From NCBI GenBank assembly GCA_025526995.1, contig JAHLKG010000002.1, forward strand, positions 1,969,495-2,033,494: a DNA stretch of 64,000 nucleotides, read 5' to 3'. Numbering within the stretch: the first letter of the stretch is position 1; the number at the start of each line of letters is the position of its first letter. This document shows, piece by piece, positions 55,201-64,000 of this stretch. The DNA is from Powellomyces hirtus (lineage: Eukaryota; Chytridiomycota; Chytridiomycetes; Spizellomycetales; Powellomycetaceae). The notes beneath the pieces were generated by a model. That model worked only from the letters and a program-made list of their open reading frames with translations. It was not told the origin of the DNA and searched no databases. The position numbers and the translations under genes were made by a program.

Positions 55201-58200
55201 ATGCCTACTGCAAGATCTCCCATTCAAGGAGTGCAGACCCGCCAACAAGCCCGTCAAACCACACAAGAAGCCCAACGGGGTCCTGACGCCGAAGAAGACG
55301 TTAATATCGATGCCTCGATCTACCATGATTCCCACGATGCAGATGCCGATGTGGATGAGATGAATCATAGAGAAATTCATGCAGACTTGGCAATAGTACC
55401 GTCCGAAGTACCAACTGACATTGTCATGGAAATTCTGCAGAGGTTCAAGATGGAAATCGACGAAAAGCTCGACCATTGGATGGACAGGTTGGAGAGGACT
55501 TTATTGACTAGTTCAAACCCTCTCGCTACATCAACTTCTCATCAACAACCCGAGAAGTACGAAAAGCCTCATATCGGTAGTCATCCTACAGCCGTTTCAC
55601 CGATGAGAAGCCCAAAAGCGGGCCTTGAGTACCCTTTTCTACATCAACACATTACTCACGGCGAAGTTGAAGCCCCAGTTGCCCCTCACTTTTGTCCGTC
55701 TTCCCCAACGGAGAGCACAACAACCATGAGCAGCAGAAAGAGCGATGATCGCGACGCACAACGAACATCATTTGCATACTTCAAATCTGCGATCGATGCA
55801 GTAACTACGTTCGACGGGACGGGAAATCTCTCAAAACTCGCCGACTTCATTGATCAACTCACTCTAGTCTTTTGCCTAAAACCCGTATCTGAAGAAGAAC
55901 AGCTTTCATTCATCTTCACGAAGCTCTCTGGCGAAGCAAAACAATGGTATCGTAATCACCAGAAAGATGCCGAACAAGGGATGGTGGAGCCCATCACAGA
56001 CTGGGAATCCTTCAAGCCTCCTTTCCTCTCGCGTTACCAACCAACCGATCACGAAGAGACTTTGCTCACTCAACTTGAAAGACTCCGACAAGGAAGTCAT
56101 TCCATCTCACAGTACAATACCTCATTCACGAAGATCACAAGTCAGATCCCCTTGAAGGTGCCATTCGAAATCTACAAGTGGTTCTATCTTCGCGGAATGA
56201 ATGAACATCATGCAGAGCTTGTCAGAACTCAAAGTTTCAAGGATCTCCATGGTCTCATGGCAGCTGCCAAGCGTCTGGATAACGGAAGTAACAAGAGTAA
56301 CCAAAACAACAATCGTTTTGCCAAGAAGAGCGAAAACATCGCGCTCGAAGCCCAACCTTCAAAGAAAGACGGCTCAAGTCACAAGAAGACCGACGCAAAG
56401 AAGACCACAGACTCGAAGAAGAGACAGAACTTCCCCTGTTGGTTATGCAATTCGAATGAACATACCCCATTCAATTGTCCCCTCAAAGCCAAGGCAGTCA
56501 AAGCCTTAAAACCCGCTGCTAATGCCAACATTGCAGAAGCACATAACGCCACTACATTGGCATACTTGGATTCGGGCTGCTCACAGCACATGTCGAATGA
56601 CATTTCCATTCTCGAATCCTACGAAGAGCACTCAACACGCGTCAGATTTGGAAACAACGCCTTTCTCGATGCCGAAGCGAAAGGGAATGCTATCTTGAAG
56701 CTTCCAGATGTAGATGTACCCCTCACAGATGTTCTGTACGTTCCGAAGCTTGCCAAGACTCTCATCTCGGTCTCCGCACTCACCAAAGATGGAAAGAGAG
56801 TCACCTTTGAAGATGAGAGCGCTATCATTCAAGACTGCAATGGCACTACGAACGACATCACCATACCTCTCGTCCGAGGAATGTATCACATCTCACCAAC
56901 TCCAATGGCTTTTGCTACTCAAACTTGCTCAAGGACACACGCGTCCAATGTACCGACACACTCGTCGAAAAATACATCTACCGAATTGACAAAATGGACA
57001 AACGCATTCAATGTACCGACACATGCGTCCGATACATCGATTCAAGCGCTCAACCTGTCGACAGACGCTACCGGCATCTCGGTCACGCGTTCTACTTTGA
57101 CCCAAGCCACGTCGGAGGGGCCGGCCGCCCCAAAGGCATCGGATGATGCCGAGGATGGTGCCCCCTCGGGGGCACCATCCGCCGATGCCGCCGTCGCCGC
57201 TGCTTCGGCGGCTTCTTCTGGGGCTGGTTCTGGTCCCTCTTCTCCTGTCAACGAAGGAACCCTCTCGCATCACCGATTGGGCCATCCTGGCACTCACATT
57301 ATGAAGCAACTCAAGCTCCCAATGACCAACGAAGTCTGCAAAGGTTGCGAGTTTGGTAAGCACAAGTGCTCACCATTCAACGGTACGATGACACGGTCCA
57401 AGACACCACTCGATTGCCTACATTTCGACCTAAACGGTCCGCACATACCTGCGGTTGGCGATGAGAAATATGCCCTCGTTGTGATTGATGACTATTCACG
57501 CTTCACATGGATCTTCTTCTTGAAGACGAAGAGCGAATCTACTGCAAAATTGATTGAATTCATCAATTTTATCGAAAAACAGACCATTGAAAGGGTCAGA
57601 CGACTTCATTCCGATCGAGGGGGGGAGTTTGTCAATCACAATCTGAAAGAATTCATTTTGAAAAAGGGCATTCTGCACGAACTCACCGCTGCAGATTCCC
57701 CACCGTCTAACAGTGTAGCTGAAAGGTTCAACCTCACCCTGTTCGACACCATTCGTTCATTGGAACACTCATACGGCATCCTGAAACAACTCTGGACCGA
57801 GTTAGCGGCTACATCAGTCTACTTACGGAATCGCCTACCCCACAAGCCCAATAACAACATTTCGCCGTACAAACGGCTCAACGGCGAAGAGCCCTCACTC
57901 TCTCACCTTCGTGTGATTTGGACCAATGCCTTCCGGCATCTTGTCAAGAGAAAACAAATCTCAAAGTTGGCACCGCGCGCCACACGTCTCAAATTCATTG
58001 GTTACAAATTTGACGGCGCTTACCGCTGTTGGGATGACAACTGTCAAGAAATAGTCATTTCTTGCGATGTAACGTTCGACAAAAACTCAGCACTCGAACT
58101 CGCGAAAGACTACATTCCGCCCGAAGAACTCTACGAAGTCGAAGAGATTCTTGACTCACATGATGGCCCGGAAGGCCCCGAATTCCTCTGCAAATGGCTA

Positions 58201-59950
58201 GGATTCGAAGACAAAGACAATACATGGGAACCGCTCGAAAATGTCAATCATTTGACGGTCTTCGCTGACTACATCAACGAGAAGACGGCGAGCGCTCTTT
58301 TGGCTGCAAGTACCGAAGAACCCCAAACCTACAAACAAGCGCTCTCATCAGATGACACGCCGAAGTGGACCGAGGCCATAAATGCCGAATTGAAGTCCCT
58401 TCATACCAATGATACATGGGAAGTCATTAACCCCAAATCCTTACCGCACAATCAACGGCCCATCCGCACTAAATGGGTTTTCAAGATTAAGTGAGACCTG
58501 AATGGTCAACCCCAACGATACAAGGCCCGGCTTGTAGTGAAAGGCTTCGAACAACGCTACGGCATCGACTACAACGAAACCTACGCTCCGGTTGCCAAGA
58601 TAGCTACCCATCGCGTCCTCCTCACTCTCGCCGCCAGTCTAGACTTGAAATGCCATCAAATGGATGTAGTAACCGCATTCCTGAATGGGATTGTTACCAA
58701 GACCATCCTAATCTACGCACCTGAAGGCTCTGGCTTTCCGCCCGGGACCATCCTTCGACTCCGAAAGGCCCTCTACGGTCTGAAACAAGCCCCCGCGCGA
58801 ATGGTACTCCCTACTTCACAAAGAACTGACTTCTTTGGGATTCAAGCGCCTGGCAAATGACAATGCCGTCTACATCAGAACTCTACCTGAAAGTGACTCA
58901 TCGCAGTACATCTCCGTCTACGTCGACGATCTCCTCATTTTCGCAAAGACCGAATTGGAAATCTCGTCAATTAAGGCATCCCTGCACAACGAGTTCAACA
59001 TGACTGACCTAGGCGAAGTCAACCACTACCTGGGAATGAGAGTTCGACGTGACTACTCAAGGCACGTCATCTACCTCGATCAAGAGTCATATGTAAATGA
59101 CATCCTCAAGCGCTTTGGTATGCAAGATTGCAAGCCCGTCAAAACTCCGATGGACCAGACCAAGCTCGAACCCTACGAAGTCGAAAATACAAAGACTTCA
59201 CCTAACCCGCAAGAAGGAGAATATCGCGAAATCGTTGGTTCTCTCATGTACCTGATGATATGCACGCGTCCTGACATCGCTGTCGCAGTCAGTATGCTTT
59301 CTCGCTTCGCAAGCAACCCTTCGCCTCAACATCTGCAAGCTGCAAAGCGTGTTCTTCGCTACCTACGGGGAACATCAGATTACAGCCTCTGCATTGGCGG
59401 AAATAACGTCACCCTTCACGGCTACAGCGATGCCGATTGGGGAAACAACATCATTGATCGACGGTCAATCACTGGCTACCTTTTCTACATTGGAAATGCG
59501 GGCCCTGTTACTTGGGCTTCGAAGCGCCAACCCACCGTTGCTCTCTCATCTACCGAAGCTGAATACATGGCACTTTCATTCGCCACTCAAGAGACAATCT
59601 GGCTTCGCTCACTTCTGCAAGAACTCCAAATCCCCGAATATCTCAATGAGAATGCTCGACCTACAACAATCTACGAAGACAATCAGTCATGCATCTCGTT
59701 GGCAATGAATCCCGTGCATCACGCCCGTACCAAGCACATCAACATTCGACATCACTTCATTCGTGATCACATCGACAAGGAGATTCACCTGGAGTACTTA
59801 CCCACCGCTGAAATGGTAGCCGACTCACTTACGAAGCCTTTACCGGCCCCGGCTTTCAAATACCATCGCAAAAGCATGTGCATCAAGCACTACGACAACA
59901 CCATCACGCCAATGACGAAAGTGTCCATGACGGAGCTCCCAAATGAGTAA
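55201..59950 (+). pseudogene. copia gag-pol polyprotein, one nonsense and one frameshift
   Basis: The frame 55201-58494 encodes Gag, a zinc knuckle CWLCNSNEHTPFNC (CX2CX4HX4C), protease LDSGCSQH, an integrase with an HHCC finger (HHRLGHPG..CKGCEFGKHKC) and the DDE residues in FDLNGP, HSDRGGEF and NSVAERFN. An acidic Ala-rich spacer (about 57100-57250) separates protease from integrase. A chromodomain follows integrase at 58123-58285 (YEVEEILDSH, FLCKWLGF, NTWEPLENV). Reverse transcriptase starts near 58320. It is interrupted by TGA at 58492-58494 (downstream frame DLNGQPQRYKARLVVKGFEQ) and by an extra A at about 58800. The frame then runs through YVDD (58919-58930) and RNase H (YSDADWGNN, LSSTEAEYMA, ARTKHINIRHHF) to a stop at 59950. 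Confidence 0.95.
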
Positions 59951-59977
59951 AATCCCATCATCGCGGATCGATTGCTT

Positions 59978-59989
59978 GGACAGGGGGTG
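59978..59989 (+). other. Polypurine tract of the copia element
   Basis: GGACAGGGGGTG ends exactly at the 3' LTR border, as expected for plus-strand DNA priming. Confidence 0.75.
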
Positions 59990-60355
59990 TATTGGAATGT
60001 TGAGACTTGCGTACTCAACGTTTGGCCCTTACATTAGATCCTTACTTGGATTCTCCGACTAGAACGCATGACCACCATACCGGTAACGCTAAGAGCTGAA
60101 TTGGATCACGTGTGATCACGTGATTGGAGAAAAAGTAGATTAGAACGCTCAAAGCAAGACATTACCGATAAGACTTTAAGACAGGAAATACATTCACATA
60201 CATTACATCTCCGTGCATCTGACAACGCTACATTGTCAACTGCATCACAGAAGAGCTCTGTAACTCCCCTTTACAAAGTATACTGGAGGCCACATCGAAT
60301 TCGGCCAATCCTCTGCAATTCCGATAAAGTACTGGAAGTGCCGATATCTCCAATA
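59990..60355 (+). repeat. 3' LTR of the copia element
   Basis: 366 bp, TATTGGA...TCCAATA, about 97% identical to the 5' LTR by eye. It is followed by ATGTC (60356-60360), the second target-site copy. Confidence 0.95.
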
Positions 60356-60360
60356 ATGTC

Positions 60361-60632
60361 GACCTCAATCTCCCACTCTGGCACCGTGACACAGCGCTCA
60401 AAAAATGGAAACACAAACTTAGCTACCCAGTTGGCTTTGGATCCGTCTTTCCGGTAGCTCTTGTGCTTCAAGATTTGCTTGTAACTGTATGGATTGTGCA
60501 GGTTGAGTGGCGGCAAAGCTTGAATTTTCACAATATTGGTACTTACACGGTCAAGCCCAAGCTTTGCTTTGGAATTGATAGCGACCCAAGATCCATCGGA
60601 AGATACGGAAATAGCTAAGGAGTGGCTGAAAT
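60361..60632 (-). pseudogene. N-terminal part of the split PD-(D/E)XK-like ORF
   Basis: The minus-strand frame is open from the next element's LTR (60632) down to the copia insertion, with sensible sequence (KILKHKSYRKDG region, PFFERCVTVPEWEIEVD). Omitting one TSD copy, it continues in frame into 54719-54273. Its own start lies further right and is cut by the second element, so the gene has been broken twice. Confidence 0.6.
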
Positions 60633-62432
60633 TATTGGAATGTTGAGCCCTGCATACTCAACGTTAGTCCTTACATTAGATCCTAACTTGGAATCTCCGG
60701 CTAGAACGCGTGACCGCTATACCGGTAAAGCTAAGAGCTGAACTGAATCACGTGTGATCACGTGATTGGAGAAAAAGTAGATTAGAACGCTCGACAAGCA
60801 AGACATTACCGATAAGACTTAAGATATAAAATACATTAACATACAGTACATCTCCGTGCATCTGACAATGCTACACTGTCAACCGCATCACAGAACAGCT
60901 CTGTAAACCCCCTACGAAGGCAATACAAGCAGACTGCCTTGAATTCGTCCAATCCTCTGCATTTCTGATAAAGTACTGGAAACACCGATATCTCCAATAG
61001 GTTATGAGCCCTGAGACCGGTCAAATTCAAATCATTCTCCCTTCATAAAACCTGAAAACTACCAGTCTTCCATCGAATTCAAGTGCCAAGACAGTACCGA
61101 GCACACTGTCAAGATGTCTACTGCAAGATCTCCCATTCAAGGAGTGCAGAACCGTCAAGAAGCCTGTCAAGCCACAGGAGAAGCCAAACAGGTCCTGATG
61201 CTGAAGGAGACGTTAATATCGATGCCTCAATCTACCATGATTCCCACAACGCAGATGCCGATGTGGATGAGATGAATCCTGGAGAAATTCATGCAGAACC
61301 GGCAACAGAACTGACCGGACAGCAGACTGACATTGTCATGCATCTTCTGCAGAGGTTCAAGATGGAAATGGACGAAAAGTTCGCCCATTGGATGGAGAAG
61401 TTGGAGAAGACTCTCTTGACTAAGTCAAATCCTCTCGCTACATCACCTTCCCATCAATACAAAAATGGAAATCCTCACATTGGCAGTTATAATCCGCCTA
61501 CTTCACTGATGAGAAGCCTAAAAGTGGGCCCTGAGTACCCTTTCCTACATCAACACATTACTCACGGCGAAGTTGAAGCCCCAATTGCCCCTCACTTTCG
61601 TCCGTCTTCCCCAACGGAGAGCACTACAACTACGAGCAGCCAAAAAAGCGAAGACCGTGAAGCCCAGCGCACATCATTCAAATTCTTTGAATCAGCGATC
61701 AATGTAGTCATCACATTCGACAGAGGGGGAAATCTCTCAAAACTCGTTGACTTCGTTGATCAAATCAATGTGGTCTTTCGGGCTGCTCACAGCACATGAC
61801 AAATGACATTTCCATTCTTGAATCCTACAAAGAGCACTCAACGCGCGTCAGATTTGGAAATAACGCCTTTCTCAATGTCAAAGCAAAAGGGATTGCTACC
61901 TTGAAGCTTCCAGATGGAGATGTACCCCTCACTGATGTTTTCTACGTTCCAAAACTCACCAAAACTCTCATCTCGGTCTCCGCACTTGCCAAAGATGGAA
62001 AGAGAGTTACCTTTGAAGATGAGAGCGCCATCATTCAAGACTGCAACGGCACTACAAATGACATCACCATACCTCTCATTCGAGGAATGTATCACATCTT
62101 GCCAACTCTGATGGCTTTCGCTACCCAAACTTGCTCAAGGACAAACACGTCCAATGTACTGACACACGCGTCGGAAAATACATCTACCGAATCAACAAAA
62201 TGGACAAACGCGTCCAATGTACTGACAAACGCGTCCAATACATTGATTCAAGCCACAGACGCGGCCTTATCACACCCATCCGCTCCGGTCAAGGGGCCGG
62301 CCGCCCCAAATCGGGGCTGGCCAGCCCCATTGGGGAACGTCGGCCCCAGCCACATTGTCATATGCCCCGCGTCCAAAGATACTATGTTCCAAGCCACTGG
62401 TTCGATTTCCAAAAGGACGCGGATCGAAGTTA
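60633..62432 (+). mobile_element. Deleted relative of the copia element, one LTR only
   Basis: A 367-bp LTR (60633-60999) with the same TATTGGA...TCCAATA ends is followed by the same primer site and a gag start at 61114. Gag is frameshifted near 61190 and about 700 bp (rest of Gag, zinc knuckle) is missing at about 61778. Protease-region sequence then continues to about 62310, where similarity to the first element ends. Integrase, reverse transcriptase and the 3' LTR are absent. More differences from the other LTRs show it is the older or more diverged insertion. Confidence 0.9.
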
Positions 62433-62580
62433 GCTAAGGAATGGCTGAAAACAAGCCTCATCCCATCTCATTATCAAATGCATCCTGAAACAAGGATAAT
62501 GCGTGTCTTTGTACTCGGTGAACTCGCCGCTGTATCCGCGATAAGAAAAGTGGCTTAATAGTTGTTGCGATAAGCAGAAA
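62433..62580. other. Fragment of pre-insertion sequence
   Basis: It starts TTAGCTAAGGAATGGCTGAAA, a near-copy of 60611-60630 immediately left of the second element. The minus strand is open here (62430-62657) and may be another piece of the broken ORF. Confidence 0.4.
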
Positions 62581-62598
62581 GGGTTAGGGTTAGGGTTA
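62581..62598 (+). repeat. Interstitial telomere patch
   Basis: Three TTAGGG-type units (GGGTTAGGGTTAGGGTTA), in the same orientation as the terminal array, lie at the border between degraded element/ORF sequence and the subtelomeric satellite. Confidence 0.85.
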
Positions 62599-62639
62599 CA
62601 AGGTGGTCCCATGGGGTTTGGGGTTTGATCAAACGGATT

Positions 62640-63677
62640 TCTGATCGCTCGGATCAACTTGGGCCATTTATTAAAGTTGTTCGCAAGTGCGTTGCAAAGG
62701 CCTGATGAAAATGGGGTTTTGCAAAAACGCTTCGTTTGCGAGAAAAACGCAAAAAACTGTGAAAAAGTGCCAAAAAAGGATGTTTTTCATAGGAAATCTC
62801 CGTAACAAGGAAACCCCATTTTTTCAGAGCTTATAAGAGGTTAGAGAGCAGGGCAAGAGGCACTTGCTGGCTGCGTGGGATAACTGGGGGTCAAAAACTG
62901 ACTGAGTTACAGGGGTTCAAAGATGATACTACATCTAGGTTCCCATCCAGTGGAATCAGCCAAATTTCAAAGTGCTCGGATTGACTAGCACAACTAATGA
63001 AAGTTGTTTGGAAGAGGGTTGTCAGGCGGGCATAAAAGCAGGGTTGTGCTGAAATGTTGCGTGTTTAAGATAAATACAAAAAACTATGAAAAATGACTAA
63101 AAAAGCGTGTTCCTTATGGGACATCTTTGTGACAAGAAAGTGGTACATGTTGACAGCTTAAAAAAAGTTGGAGAGCAGGACCGGGCGCAGTTTCCCCCAG
63201 CGTGGGATACCTGGGGGTGGAAAACAGAGAGACTTACAGGGGTTCAAAGATGATACTATATCTAGGTTCTCATCCAGTGGAATCAACCAAAATTCAAAGT
63301 GCTCGGATTGACTAGCACAACTAATGAAAGTTGTTTGGAAGAGGGTTGCCAGACGAGGATAGAAATAGGGTGGTGCCAAAATGTTGCGTGTTTGAGATAC
63401 ATACAAAAAACTATCAAAAATGACTAAAAAAGCATGTTCCTTATGGGCCATCTCTGTGAGAAGAAAGTTTCATATGTTGACAGCTTATGAGTGGTTGGAG
63501 AACAGGGCTGGACACGCTTTCTGTCTGCGTAGGATTACAGGATATTAGAAACTGAGCAAGTTACACGGGATCAAGGAAATGCTAAATCTAGGTTCTCATC
63601 AAGTAGGATTGACAGAAATTCAAAGTGCTCGAATTGACTTGACTGATTCTTTAAAGTTATTCCATGGAGTGAGCGAC
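62640..63677 (+). repeat. Subtelomeric satellite, about 327-bp unit, roughly three copies
   Basis: The word GG(T/A)TCAA(A/G)GA recurs at 62914, 63241 and 63568, a period of 327 bp. Units share CAAAGTGCTCGGATTGACTAG, AACTAATGAAAGTTGTTTGG, TGTTGCGTGTTT and TTGACAGCTTA. The first unit is the most diverged and the last is cut off by the telomere. Confidence 0.9.
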
Positions 63678-64000
63678 TTAGGGTTAGGGTTAGGGTTAGG
63701 GTTAGGGTTAGGGTTAGGGTTAGGGTTAGGGTTAGGGTTAGGATTAGGGTTAGGGTTAGGGTTAGGGTTAGGGTTAGGGTTAGGGTTAGGGTTAGGGTTA
63801 GGGTTAGGGTTAGGGTTAGGGTTAGGGTTAGGGTTAGGGTTAGGGTTAGGGTTAGGGTTAGGGTTAGGGTTAGGGTTAGGGTTAGGGTTAGGGTTAGGGT
63901 TAGGGTTAGGGTTAGGGTTAGGGTTAGGGTTAGGGTTAGGGTTAGGGTTAGGGTTAGGGTTGAGGGTTAGGGTTAGGGTTATGGGTGAGGGTTAGGGTTA
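63678..64000 (+). repeat. Telomere, (TTAGGG)n
   Basis: About 53 TTAGGG units reach the window end. The G-rich strand runs 5' to 3' toward the right, as at a right-hand chromosome end. Variant units (TTAGGA, GTTGAGGG, TTATGGG) occur near 63741, 63960 and 63980; the last two may be read errors. Confidence 0.97.

Larger units (their letters stand above)
54720..60355 (+). mobile_element. Nearly complete Ty1/copia LTR retrotransposon with a chromodomain
   Basis: 5636 bp with 366-bp LTRs at both ends, a 5-bp target-site duplication, a primer-binding site directly after the 5' LTR, a G-rich polypurine tract directly before the 3' LTR, and one gag-pol frame in copia order (Gag, protease, integrase, reverse transcriptase, RNase H). 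I count about 10 differences between the LTRs, all transitions, so the insertion is relatively young. One TGA and one single-base insertion in the reverse transcriptase region disable this copy. It sits in a PD-(D/E)XK-like ORF on the opposite strand. Confidence 0.97.

Noticed and set aside
63579..63995. Leu/Gly repeat protein frame
   Set aside because: It is a translation of the TTAGGG telomere array.

Overview
The window looks like the right-hand end of a chromosome from a fungus, most likely an early-diverging zoosporic (chytrid-like) lineage. This is inference. The evidence is short spliceosomal introns (GT...AG, about 45-130 bp), a terminal TTAGGG array in telomere orientation, an ASH1-type SET protein, a GT32 glycosyltransferase, a hybrid histidine kinase, and signalling genes typical of flagellated lineages: a soluble-type adenylyl cyclase, a Cache-linked nucleotide cyclase and a 7TM receptor. 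No marker gene fixes the species.

Layout. 0-20 kb: the start of a truncated Ser/Thr/Pro-rich gene (minus); a PTS2-bearing, probably peroxisomal, citrate synthase in 11 exons (minus); an ASH1-like H3K36 methyltransferase (plus); a large protein of unknown function with no intron in its main frame (plus); and a GT32 glycosyltransferase (minus). Six identical tRNA-Leu(AAG) genes are spread over 2.3-28.9 kb in strictly alternating orientation. 20-45 kb: a block rich in sensing genes, with a 2461-aa ADCY10-like soluble adenylyl cyclase (plus), a MASE1-like hybrid histidine kinase with two receiver domains (minus), a Cache/HAMP class III nucleotide cyclase with a cytosolic N-terminus built on a repeated FLTGKxAKxFP motif (minus), a small membrane protein with a Gly/Cys tail, tRNA-Pro(AGG), and a 7TM receptor (minus). 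These could act in cyclic-nucleotide and phosphorelay signalling, but their linkage does not prove it.

45-64 kb: gene-poor subtelomere. It holds tandem-repeat clusters, a 319-aa protein with 68-aa repeats, a dead Tc1/mariner fragment, AT-rich DNA with a roughly 2.6-kb-spaced inverted repeat, degraded ORFs, and a nearly intact 5.6-kb Ty1/copia element (54720-60355). That element has 366-bp LTRs, a 5-bp target-site duplication, a half-tRNA-iMet primer site and a chromodomain at the integrase C-terminus. It split a PD-(D/E)XK-like ORF. A second, deleted relative follows, then an interstitial TTAGGG patch, a 327-bp satellite and the telomere. Exon boundaries were chosen by eye from splice signals, phase and family conservation; no RNA evidence was available.
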